From contig CAZUZI010000019.1 of assembly GCA_964625015.1 (NCBI GenBank), positions 1 through 16,749 on the forward strand: 16,749 nucleotides of DNA, written 5' to 3'. The DNA comes from UBA5209 sp964625015 (GTDB taxonomy: Bacteria > Patescibacteriota > Dojkabacteria > SC72). Positions 8,878-15,573 of this stretch are shown here, one piece after another. Position 1 is the stretch's first letter. Each line of letters opens with the position of its first letter. The translations under genes and the position numbers were made by a program. The notes beneath the pieces were generated by a model. It saw only the letters and a program-made list of their open reading frames with translations. It had not been told where the DNA came from and ran no database searches.

Positions 8878-9353
8878 GTACGCATCCCCTTATTAATCCC
8901 TACTTCGAATGTACCCATATATTGCACAGTAGTCGATGTTTTACTATCTATAACAAATCCAAAATGTTCGGCTAATTTATGCCCATCATCAAACCAAATC
9001 GGCATAGTAGCGTATATTGTTTGTGGCTCGTAATTAAAAGATCGTATTGCATAGTCTCTTGCTTTTTTAAGTTCTCTTAGAAAGAACCTAATATTAGCCT
9101 GTATGCCTCCAGTACTTAGAATCCATACATTGTGTGAACACCATCCGATACACTGACATCCTGCTATAAATTCAAAATTGTCTTTTCTAGAAGACCATAG
9201 AAGTTCAGATATCCAAATAAGATCTATAAATCTTTGAGTTTCTATTGAAGATTTGTTAGTTAAAGATAACACCTCTTCAACTTGTTTAGTATCCATATTT
9301 GGTAAAATACGAAGAAGTATTTTACATGCCTGTTCATGATCTATGTGGGGCAT
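8874..9353 (-). CDS. GNAT-fold acetyltransferase-like virion protein, gp13-like
   Basis: Encodes 159 residues. The first ~50 are helical; the rest reads like a GNAT fold. There is a strand pair around IAGCQCIGWCSHNVWILSTG, a long basic helix (FFLRELKKARDYAIRSF), a strand (TIYATMPIW), and the usual C-terminal signature 'GHKLAEHFGFVID', in which LAEHFGF resembles the N-x-x-lxxkxGF motif of acetyltransferases. T7 gp13 and its relatives sit at this place and are often annotated as acetyltransferase-like internal virion proteins. The classic Q/RxxGxG/A acetyl-CoA loop is not evident, so catalysis is uncertain. I placed the start at ATG 9353 rather than TTG 9368 because GGAGGT lies five bases before it. 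The gene overlaps the upstream gene by 20 bases and ends in an ATGA junction with the next. Confidence 0.72.
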   Translation of the reverse strand: MPHIDHEQACKILLRILPNMDTKQVEEVLSLTNKSSIETQRFIDLIWISELLWSSRKDNFEFIAGCQCIGWCSHNVWILSTGGIQANIRFFLRELKKARDYAIRSFNYEPQTIYATMPIWFDDGHKLAEHFGFVIDSKTSTTVQYMGTFEVGINKGMRT

Positions 9354-12138
9354 ATTGTACCTCCACAACTATAGAATTAATCTGACACGCAAGAGGATAC
9401 CTCGACTCAAATCTAAGACGTGTACCATTTACATAGTCACAAGCACCACCAATCGGTATATCGAATGTCTTGGTCTTTGGTGGATCAGCCAAATCCCCAG
9501 CGTCTGTTAACAGTGCGTCCCACTTATCGCCGCCATTAAGTTGCCAAGTAAGATCCGCAGTCCCTTCAACGCCAACCACAGCTCTAACAATATGCCGCAT
9601 AGAACCGCGTAAAGTAGGAACTCCCTGCATTTCTAAATCAAGTGTTTCAGCTGACGCTATAAACTGAAGACCAACGTGGATAAGTTTTCCGGGTGAATCC
9701 AATACGATTTGCCCATTAGTAACGACCTTATCACTCTGAACAGACCCATCCACTATTACGCCCACAGTTAAGCCTTCTAAGTGTTCAAGCCCGCTAACAG
9801 AACTTACCTCATTCGCGAATTCCCCAGTTAATGCACTATCTAAGTACATCTCACTCATTAGTGTTTTGTCTTGGAATGGGCGTGTGTCTTCTAATTTTTC
9901 GATAAAATATTGACCGTTTCTAAAAACAGTTAGATACGGTTCATCAAACCCATTTACATTAGTACATGAACATACCTGGCAAAATCTACCCTGAGTATGC
10001 AGTTCAGTCCAAGCCATGAATTCTTGTCGTGGAATGTATGTACAAGCCAACATTCTACCATCTTCTGTAGTCACAAAAATAAGAGAGCTTATAGGCCTGC
10101 AATAATCCAATGATTTAACCTGTGTTCCAGTCAATAAATGTTGTGCGGCAAATAACATGTTATCATCAGCAAAAGCGTCATTAGTAAACTCATACGCAAG
10201 AGATGAGATCATTTGCTTGTTAAGTGGAACATAAATTACTGATTTATCAACAATGACTGGTGATATATCTGAAGCACCCGCGTAAGCTTCCTGATTGAAA
10301 TTTACATTACCGGCATTTACTGATCCACTGACTGTAGACACAAATGAACCAGCTTCTGACAATATATACAAAGTGCGTATTGGAATAAGATGTTTCACAG
10401 GATTTGAAGTCTGCGAAGAAAGCTCAAAAGTCCATGCTGCAAATACGTCATTTGGATTGTCACTTTTTGAGAAATCATTATAAAATCCAGGAACAGATGC
10501 ACCTATCATTAATGGAGATTCTTTTGTAGACCCAACAACAAGTCGTTGCTGAAATAACGTACAAGTCATAGGGTATTTATTTTCACCATCAAAAAACTGA
10601 CCTGTCTCTGGAGGAGATTGAGTGGTATCCACTATGGTTTCGGTAACATTCGTATCTTCCCAGGTAAATGTAGTGCCAGGAACAGATCCTACAAAATAAA
10701 GATGCGGCTGAGCAACATCGTCTAAAACTCTACGATATATTTTAAATGAATCAGCCTTTGGATATGGAACAGTATTTCCATCTTTATCTGTATAGTATCC
10801 TACTTTATTAGTCCAGCTAATTTTATTATTTATTTTTGGTGTCTGCCAGGTTACAAAATCCACTATTTGATCATACGTAGCAGATGAACCAAGCGAACCA
10901 AAACTACCTGCTCTAAAACAATTTAATAAATAGTTTCTCACAACTATAGATATCAGAGTGGAAGGGCCAAAAAATCCAGACCCAGCATTTACAAAGTTTG
11001 GAAACCCACTAGGAAAACCTAAAGTAGAAGAATCGCCGTAAGCTAATACAGTGCTTCCATCAAAAGACACTTCTGGAGAAACACCGTAGCCCCAACTTTC
11101 CAAAGGAAAATTGCTCCCAGTGCTGTATAACAAGTAAAATAAAGGAAAAGCGTAGGGTAGATTCGAAGCTCCCCAAAATTCAAAAAAATATTGAAACCCA
11201 AGATGATATCCTGTAACAAAATGATACTTTCTCACTCGAAAAGATAGGTTCCCAAATGAATTGGTTCCAAATAATTTTGCCAGTAATGAATTTTCGAATG
11301 CTAAAGCGTTAAGGTCATTCACTATAGTTACCAATGCATCTAAGTCCGCATTGGGTATAAATTTAGGAAAGTTATGAAGGCCCCCTAATGAAGAAGTATA
11401 CTTTACAAACCACGCTCTATTGTTAAGATATTGTTGAACAGGGTCGGAAGTCTCTACAGGCAGGCCCACTCCGTCCAGAAACACCTGCTCTATTTCAGGA
11501 TTATGAATCCTAGTAGTTGCAACTTCGTACGCACCCCTAGATTCTTGTCCGTCTATAACGCTTGTTACCGTGTAACTAACCCCGTTATGACCTTCAACAT
11601 CGAACTTTAGATTTTCTGGGGCTCGGACCAAAACCGTTTCATCTACGATAACATCTTCCCACCACCAATTAGTATGGGAAGAGCTCGGTCCTCTAACTAA
11701 TTTTTTAATAGGAAGGTCCCAGTGAGTACAAAACATCGTGTCTTTGTACTGCGCATGAGAAATTTTGGTAACCTGATCATATGAATATGGCGTGCTTATT
11801 TGATATGGTAAATCTGTTAATGGATCGATAATCAAGTGATCGTCAATCCAAAAACGCATTGTATGGTCACCAAACTCAAGAATGTACGTTTGACCTAGTG
11901 AAAATTCAAACTTAATAAGATATGGTGGGTATATTTGACCATGTACATTTACCTCGAGTGCGTAATCTAAGAATCTAGTTCCATGTCTTTTACGCAAACC
12001 GCCTGTGGGCGATACAAAAAAATTTATTGCACTGCGTACAGATGACGCGTGCTTAATCCAGTCAGTTCTATCCCAAACACCAGGGCTGACAACTCCATTT
12101 GCAAAGTTAGTCCTTAGGACGGTATTTTGCAAATTCAT
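9334..12138 (-). CDS. Tail tubular protein B-like (gp12-like) tail nozzle protein
   Basis: Encodes 934 residues. The N-terminus has the family signature: NFANGVVSPGVWDRTDW, then FFVSPTGGLRKRHGTRFLD, as in podoviral nozzle proteins that form the end of the short tail. Residues 176-210 look like the edge of a fibronectin-type domain (SYTVTSVIDGQES), and that domain appears to resume at about 433 (KISWTNK, ADSFKIYRRV, FVGSVPGTTFTW). Between them lies an unusual Phe/Tyr/Gly/Ser-rich insertion of about 220 residues. The remainder (TCTLFQQRLVVGSTKESPL, then beta-rich repeats) is normal, and the end (RLRFESRYPLACQINSIVVEV) matches the usual C-terminal strand pattern. T7 gp12 is 794 residues, so this one is long. 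The start at 12138 overlaps the gp11-like gene by 32 bases, with GAAGGA upstream. Confidence 0.88.
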   Translation of the reverse strand: MNLQNTVLRTNFANGVVSPGVWDRTDWIKHASSVRSAINFFVSPTGGLRKRHGTRFLDYALEVNVHGQIYPPYLIKFEFSLGQTYILEFGDHTMRFWIDDHLIIDPLTDLPYQISTPYSYDQVTKISHAQYKDTMFCTHWDLPIKKLVRGPSSSHTNWWWEDVIVDETVLVRAPENLKFDVEGHNGVSYTVTSVIDGQESRGAYEVATTRIHNPEIEQVFLDGVGLPVETSDPVQQYLNNRAWFVKYTSSLGGLHNFPKFIPNADLDALVTIVNDLNALAFENSLLAKLFGTNSFGNLSFRVRKYHFVTGYHLGFQYFFEFWGASNLPYAFPLFYLLYSTGSNFPLESWGYGVSPEVSFDGSTVLAYGDSSTLGFPSGFPNFVNAGSGFFGPSTLISIVVRNYLLNCFRAGSFGSLGSSATYDQIVDFVTWQTPKINNKISWTNKVGYYTDKDGNTVPYPKADSFKIYRRVLDDVAQPHLYFVGSVPGTTFTWEDTNVTETIVDTTQSPPETGQFFDGENKYPMTCTLFQQRLVVGSTKESPLMIGASVPGFYNDFSKSDNPNDVFAAWTFELSSQTSNPVKHLIPIRTLYILSEAGSFVSTVSGSVNAGNVNFNQEAYAGASDISPVIVDKSVIYVPLNKQMISSLAYEFTNDAFADDNMLFAAQHLLTGTQVKSLDYCRPISSLIFVTTEDGRMLACTYIPRQEFMAWTELHTQGRFCQVCSCTNVNGFDEPYLTVFRNGQYFIEKLEDTRPFQDKTLMSEMYLDSALTGEFANEVSSVSGLEHLEGLTVGVIVDGSVQSDKVVTNGQIVLDSPGKLIHVGLQFIASAETLDLEMQGVPTLRGSMRHIVRAVVGVEGTADLTWQLNGGDKWDALLTDAGDLADPPKTKTFDIPIGGACDYVNGTRLRFESRYPLACQINSIVVEVQYAPHRS
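9359..9364 (-). promoter_or_regulatory. Ribosome binding site deciding the gp13-like start
   Basis: On the minus strand this reads GGAGGT, five bases before ATG 9353. It lies inside the end of the gp12-like coding region. It favours ATG 9353 over the upstream in-frame TTG at 9368, which overlaps the same stretch and has no site of its own. Confidence 0.8.
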
Positions 12139-12757
12139 AAATACATCCTTCCCTACGAGCTCTATTTATATTGCCTTCATCCAGATATTTTCTATCGTGT
12201 GTCGACGGTTCCATGTTAATTGCTGAACGCAACATACCTTGATACATGTCATTTAGTAGTTGTATATTTGCTCCACCGTTGCGAGCAGAATCAAGAAACA
12301 TAGCAAGACGGAATGTAATAGCCTCAACTGCATGCGCTGACATACTGTCATAGCTTATATTATTAGAAATATATACTATAGACACCTCATTAACATTACA
12401 GAATAGTGCCAACTGTTCACGATAAAGACGTATGACGTATTCTAATTTATGACAAGGACGTGTGAATTTAGTTAACCGTAAAAAATCTGACGGCAATGTA
12501 AATCCATAAGAATATTCATTCGAGATATTTTCTTCTATAGTAGTGCCATTGAGCCCTATGGCCTTAGTGTTTATTCTAGGAAGTGACGCTTCTCTTGTAG
12601 CAAAACTCCAATTAAACTCTGATAAGAAAGCTTCTAGTGACATGGTATAATATTGAGATACGTCAAAAGCTCTATCAGAACTGTCATCTAAGCTAGTTAT
12701 GGCCTGCGCGCCTATAGTCCGCAACGCAGCATTAGCTATTGTCACAGGTGTAATCAT
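12107..12757 (-). CDS. Tail tubular protein A-like (gp11-like) head-tail adaptor
   Basis: Encodes 216 residues. The N-terminus ITPVTIANAALRTIGAQAIT followed by LDDSSDRAF is characteristic of the T7 gp11 / tail tubular A family, the ring protein joining the portal to the tail nozzle. Next come FLSEFNWSFATREASL, then YGFTLPSDFLRL, and a helical half (SAHAVEAITFRLAMFL), all in the usual order for the family. Length is near the typical 190-220. I chose ATG 12757; the frame stays open to TTG 12799, but the extra residues do not resemble the family and would run through the hairpin upstream. Only a weak GAG lies before the start, so this gene may be translated less efficiently than its neighbours or be controlled by the hairpin. 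It overlaps the gp12-like gene by 32 bases. Confidence 0.85.
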   Translation of the reverse strand: MITPVTIANAALRTIGAQAITSLDDSSDRAFDVSQYYTMSLEAFLSEFNWSFATREASLPRINTKAIGLNGTTIEENISNEYSYGFTLPSDFLRLTKFTRPCHKLEYVIRLYREQLALFCNVNEVSIVYISNNISYDSMSAHAVEAITFRLAMFLDSARNGGANIQLLNDMYQGMLRSAINMEPSTHDRKYLDEGNINRARREGCIYEFAKYRPKD

Positions 12758-12776
12758 TGTAGTTATCTCATAGTAA

Positions 12777-12818
12777 TACGGGCGCCAGCAGTGACCCAAT
12801 CACAAACTGACGCCCGTA
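12777..12818 (-). terminator. Strong RNA hairpin between head and tail genes (terminator- or processing-like)
   Basis: On the minus strand the arms TACGGGCGTCAG and CTGGCGCCCGTA pair over 12 base pairs with one G-U wobble. A small internal loop then leads to an upper GTGA/TCAC stem capped by TTGGG. The hairpin sits in the only real intergenic gap of the window (12758-12829), between the 56-residue gene and the gp11-like gene. The bases after it are TTACTATGAG, so there is no proper U-tract and simple intrinsic termination is doubtful. In T7, the terminator T-phi lies at the equivalent position after the capsid gene. Partial termination, RNase processing or control of gp11 translation are alternatives. 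Confidence 0.55.
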
Positions 12819-12829
12819 CATAGAGGGAG

Positions 12830-13000
12830 TTACTGCAGCGGAGACGGATTTACCACTTCTTGTTTCTGCTGAGGAAGTTGCAAATAATCTTTCCAATCAG
12901 GAGTAAGCTTATCATAATCAACGGCGATATTAACCAAATCACCAACTTCATAAACTTTACCAAACAACTGCCTTCGCTTTTTAATTTCATAGACAGGCAT
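12830..13000 (-). CDS. Small hypothetical protein (56 residues) after the cement gene
   Basis: Encodes 56 residues, starting MPVYEIKKRRQLFGKVYEVG and ending in a Pro/Gln-rich tail (LPQQKQEVVNPSPLQ). The start is well supported: AAAGGAGG lies six bases before ATG 13000, the best ribosome binding site in the window, and the upstream gene stops immediately before it. The N-terminal half is basic with alternating hydrophobic residues and could form a small beta barrel; the rest is acidic to neutral. I do not recognise a family. Its place between the cement and gp11-like genes suggests a minor head or head-completion role, which is only inference. Confidence 0.75.
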   Translation of the reverse strand: MPVYEIKKRRQLFGKVYEVGDLVNIAVDYDKLTPDWKDYLQLPQQKQEVVNPSPLQ

Positions 13001-13006
13001 CGGCTG

Positions 13007-13014
13007 CCTCCTTT
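13007..13014 (-). promoter_or_regulatory. Consensus ribosome binding site of the 56-residue gene
   Basis: The minus strand reads AAAGGAGG, six bases before ATG 13000 and directly after the TAG of the cement gene. This site is the main reason to believe the short gene is translated. Confidence 0.8.
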
Positions 13015-13407
13015 CTAATAGAGATATGGAACTTTAGCCGGAGTACCATCCCTGAGACCAAAGTCGACCCCGTCAGTCAGAAGACCTCCAGTCAAACCAG
13101 TCCATGAAGTTTTCAGATATCTCAAAGCAGTAGACGGTATCGGTGTAGAGAGAATAACACCGCCAGCAGCGGCTCGAGTCTGTGGGATGGTCACCGTATC
13201 AACAGTCACATAGGTGCCAGTCTCAGTATCGGATGACGTAATAGTCACGGTAACGTCCCCAGCAGGAGGAGTACCTCCTGTAGGATCATATGTGGCGCTA
13301 ATCATAGCCCTATTACCAACGCCCGGTTCACTTCCACCTGTATCAACTGCGACACTAGCGGTACTAGGAGCAACTTTCTCTCGAAACAAAATCTTAGCAT
13401 CGCGCAT
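13015..13407 (-). CDS. Capsid cement / decoration protein, Bbp16-like
   Basis: Encodes 130 residues of low charge, rich in Thr, Ser, Gly, Pro and Val, with repeated beta-strand patterns (MISATYDP, DVTVTITSSDTETGTYVTV, GVILSTPIP, ALRYLKTSW). This resembles the jelly-roll cement protein of BPP-1 (Bbp16) and related podoviruses, which sits on the capsid surface and strengthens it. In those phages the gene also directly follows the major capsid gene. The start at 13407 has TAGGAG six bases upstream; the TAG in that site is also the stop codon of the preceding 37-residue ORF. The N-terminus lacks a signal peptide. The identification rests on composition, predicted strands and gene order rather than on a unique motif. 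Confidence 0.68.
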   Translation of the reverse strand: MRDAKILFREKVAPSTASVAVDTGGSEPGVGNRAMISATYDPTGGTPPAGDVTVTITSSDTETGTYVTVDTVTIPQTRAAAGGVILSTPIPSTALRYLKTSWTGLTGGLLTDGVDFGLRDGTPAKVPYLY

Positions 13408-13416
13408 AGCGATCTC

Positions 13417-13530
13417 CTAAATATTTAAAAGCCTAACTAAAGCTCTTCCTAAAGGTACAAGTAGTGAATTAAACAAACCTGCGTATAAACTATCTACCTG
13501 ATAAAGTATAGACACTATCAGATTTTTCAT
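13417..13530 (-). CDS. Possible 37-residue hydrophobic peptide between capsid and cement genes
   Basis: An open frame begins at ATG 13528-13530, the base immediately after the capsid stop (TAAATG), and ends in TAG at 13417-13419. The peptide starts MKNLIVSILYQVDSLYAGLF and continues with a basic amphipathic segment ending LVRLLNI. It is strongly hydrophobic with three positive charges besides the N-terminus, so it could lie in or on a membrane. AGGTGG seven bases upstream could serve as a ribosome binding site, and its stop codon lies within the next gene's Shine-Dalgarno sequence, an arrangement that suggests coupling. I know no homologue. It may also be just a spacer that happens to be open. 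Confidence 0.45.
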   Translation of the reverse strand: MKNLIVSILYQVDSLYAGLFNSLLVPLGRALVRLLNI

Positions 13531-14550
13531 TTAGACCACCTGGTCCTCTCCGACGATAATACCTTCACACAGACGAATAGGAACACCAAGCCAATTCTCA
13601 ATCGGAGGAGTTCCTTGTGGCTGTTTGTAGGTAAGATTAACATTACCTTTTTCAGCACTCATCATATTGATGATAGTATGAGGAATACGATTTGTATAAA
13701 TCACAGTATTGCCAATGCCCTTATTAGGAAGAAGGTCAAGTGCATACATCAACTGACGATAAAGAGCAAACCCAGCCGGAGTCGGAACGCCATTCTGAAT
13801 GATAGAATCAAGTTGAGAAGTATCAATATTGCAGATACGAACAACCCTTCGCCAATCACGAACAGCGAGACCGAAATACCAAGTAAACTTAGTTCTTACG
13901 CCTTCAAAAGGATTGCCAGCCGAGTCAAGCAGAATCTGTCCAGGGAAGACTTTCGATGTAATACCAGAAGTAGTACCCTTCGGATAGATCACATGGCACG
14001 CCATTGGATCCCATTGAACAATATAGATAGACGTGAGATTAGCACCTGTACCACCGGCGTCAACGACATTTCTACTGATATTACCACTAAGAGTGTTATA
14101 CCGAGTGGCAAAACCATCAAAGCCGGCAGGTTCAGTGGCCATATTACCATAGAAAATGTTCTCAACAAAAGCCTGACTCATGCCTTCAAGTATCGCAGAA
14201 CTCTCGTGAACAAGTGTAGACCGCTTTTCAGTAACATCACTACAGATATCCAAAAGTGCTTGGTCAACTTCAGACCATGCTTCAATCATTCCAGTATTCT
14301 CAACAGTCTGACGAAGACCAGACTTAACCGAAGGAGTACCCTGGTTGATCATCCTAAACTTGGGCTTAGGGATAGAATCACGCACAGTAGTGATATGTGT
14401 AGTTCCGTTATTACACTCAATAGCCGGAGCGTCAGAAATAATATCGTTAGTCTGACTAAGAATCTCAATCACCTGAACGGCAGACCCGTTAGGCTCTTTA
14501 CGTTTTGCAACATCAGCAAGAGTATAGATATTACCAGAATACGCGGGCAT
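13531..14550 (-). CDS. Major capsid protein, BPP-1/epsilon15-like HK97 fold
   Basis: Encodes 339 residues, close to the ~330 usual for this podoviral capsid family. The N-terminus has the family pattern TLADVAKRKEPNG then EILSQTNDI, followed by FRMINQGTPSVKSGLRQTVE, GMIEAWSEVDQALLD and the particularly typical FVENIFYGNMATEPAGFDG. The C-terminal half contains WYFGLAVRDWRRVVRICNID, also conserved in the family. Several hundred copies would form the icosahedral shell. AAAGGAG lies five bases before ATG 14550, a strong site suited to a highly expressed protein. The gene looks more GC-rich than the ejection genes. It follows the scaffold after a 16-base gap. Confidence 0.92.
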   Translation of the reverse strand: MPAYSGNIYTLADVAKRKEPNGSAVQVIEILSQTNDIISDAPAIECNNGTTHITTVRDSIPKPKFRMINQGTPSVKSGLRQTVENTGMIEAWSEVDQALLDICSDVTEKRSTLVHESSAILEGMSQAFVENIFYGNMATEPAGFDGFATRYNTLSGNISRNVVDAGGTGANLTSIYIVQWDPMACHVIYPKGTTSGITSKVFPGQILLDSAGNPFEGVRTKFTWYFGLAVRDWRRVVRICNIDTSQLDSIIQNGVPTPAGFALYRQLMYALDLLPNKGIGNTVIYTNRIPHTIINMMSAEKGNVNLTYKQPQGTPPIENWLGVPIRLCEGIIVGEDQVV

Positions 14551-14555
14551 TAGTT

Positions 14556-14562
14556 CTCCTTT
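14556..14562 (-). promoter_or_regulatory. Ribosome binding site of the major capsid gene
   Basis: The minus strand reads AAAGGAG, five bases before ATG 14550, within the short gap after the scaffold stop. The strong site agrees with the large amount of capsid protein needed. Confidence 0.75.
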
Positions 14563-14566
14563 ATAA

Positions 14567-15331
14567 TTATTTTATCATTCCAAATATAGCATCTTCAGCT
14601 GTCATAGGTTTTTGTGTTTTAGCCGCACCAGGAATCATCGGTGCTGATTCACTTACCATCTTACCAACCTCAACAAAGAACTTCCACAACGGGGTTGCAT
14701 TCATAGAGTTTGACAGTTTCAAATATTCCAACATACCCATTCTACCATCCTTAGCCTGGGTAGCTAGCAAATCTTCCTTGGGAACAAACCTACGAAGGGC
14801 CTTCATCGCATAATTGACAGATGCCTCGTAGTTAGGACCACCGTACACAGGATCAGCTTTATTCATACGTATAAACTGATTATTAATATTCTGTCTGAAT
14901 TCCTGATCCTTCTTAACTACATTTTCAAAAAACTTTGCTTGATATCGATCCAACATCTCAACAGACTTTTGAACCATCTCCTGATCAACTTTCTTAGTTT
15001 TGGCCAGAGCGGTGAATTCCTGCAAAAGTTCATTATCTGGCGCAATACCCTTAGGAAGTTTGAGCGAGTATTCATTGACTTTACCCTCAAATGGCAGAGT
15101 CTGTTCTTGTTTCATTTGATCCGCTAACTCAGCAAGATCGTCCTGCGGGTTCATCTGCTCCAAAGAGTCTTGTTTAGAACCCCCTTCTCCAGCACCTTCG
15201 TCATTACCGACTGCTTCTTCAGTAAAGATACTATCTAAAAGCTGTCCTTCATTAGCATTATCCACTTCGGGTTCAGATATATTCTGTTCAACTGCAGCCT
15301 GTTCTGGAATGTTATTGGACTGAACTGTCAT
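14567..15331 (-). CDS. Capsid scaffold protein
   Basis: Encodes 254 residues, acidic and Gln/Asn-rich at the N-terminus (about 1-75, probably disordered). A central helical region follows (ELLQEFTALAKTKKVDQEMV, then FFENVVKKDQEFRQNINNQF), and a short C-terminal end (AKTQKPMTAEDAIFGMIK) looks like the small capsid-binding helix-loop-helix of podoviral scaffolds. The segment 'YSLKLPKGIAPDNELLQEFTALA' is a recurrent pattern in these proteins (split here for clarity as YSLKLPKG and DNELLQEF). The gene lies between portal and capsid, where scaffolds normally are. It starts at ATG 15331, with AAAGGA upstream, and overlaps the previous gene by 20 bases. No protease gene accompanies it here. Confidence 0.88.
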   Translation of the reverse strand: MTVQSNNIPEQAAVEQNISEPEVDNANEGQLLDSIFTEEAVGNDEGAGEGGSKQDSLEQMNPQDDLAELADQMKQEQTLPFEGKVNEYSLKLPKGIAPDNELLQEFTALAKTKKVDQEMVQKSVEMLDRYQAKFFENVVKKDQEFRQNINNQFIRMNKADPVYGGPNYEASVNYAMKALRRFVPKEDLLATQAKDGRMGMLEYLKLSNSMNATPLWKFFVEVGKMVSESAPMIPGAAKTQKPMTAEDAIFGMIK

Positions 15332-15572
15332 TTCTTGTTCCTTTCAAGATCAAGTCTATATAGGTCCACCCAAAATACTTTACTATTGGTAACACGACTT
15401 CCGCATAAACAAAGTCTCGTCGTCCAGAAAACCAATTGTCCTTAGCAGAATGATCACGATTTGGTATAGTAAGACATCCACTTCTGTCTATTAAACTCTT
15501 TATAAGCCATTTACCTTGTGGCGAACTCACAAGGGATTGCCAATAGGCTTTTTCTATCTCTTCTTTATGCAT
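15312..15572 (-). CDS. Small Bbp19-like head protein
   Basis: Encodes 86 residues. The pattern SSPQGKWLIKSLIDRSG, then a variable stretch, then SGRRDFVYAEVVLPIVKYF matches small podoviral proteins of the Bbp19 type ('...GkrVL.dLl...' followed by '...eGRRdv...I...'). These are found between the portal and scaffold genes of BPP-1-like phages. Their function is not established; a role in head assembly is assumed from position. The start at ATG 15572 follows the portal stop with one base between (TAA C ATG), and the end overlaps the scaffold start by 20 bases, so all three are probably translated together. Confidence 0.65.
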   Translation of the reverse strand: MHKEEIEKAYWQSLVSSPQGKWLIKSLIDRSGCLTIPNRDHSAKDNWFSGRRDFVYAEVVLPIVKYFGWTYIDLILKGTRNDSSVQ

Positions 15573-15573
15573 G

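Noticed and set aside
12758..12799. TTG 12799 as start of the gp11-like gene
   Set aside because: The added 14 residues do not resemble the family and cross the hairpin; ATG 12757 begins the conserved sequence.
13615..14553. 312-codon open frame on the plus strand, antisense to the capsid gene
   Set aside because: It mirrors the capsid codons almost completely, lacks a ribosome binding site worth noting and encodes a low-complexity Ser/Asn/Arg mixture; the capsid frame is clearly real.
13408..14566. Late promoter of the T7 RNA-polymerase type before capsid genes
   Set aside because: The gaps are too short and show no sequence shared between gene borders; nothing supports a promoter by eye.
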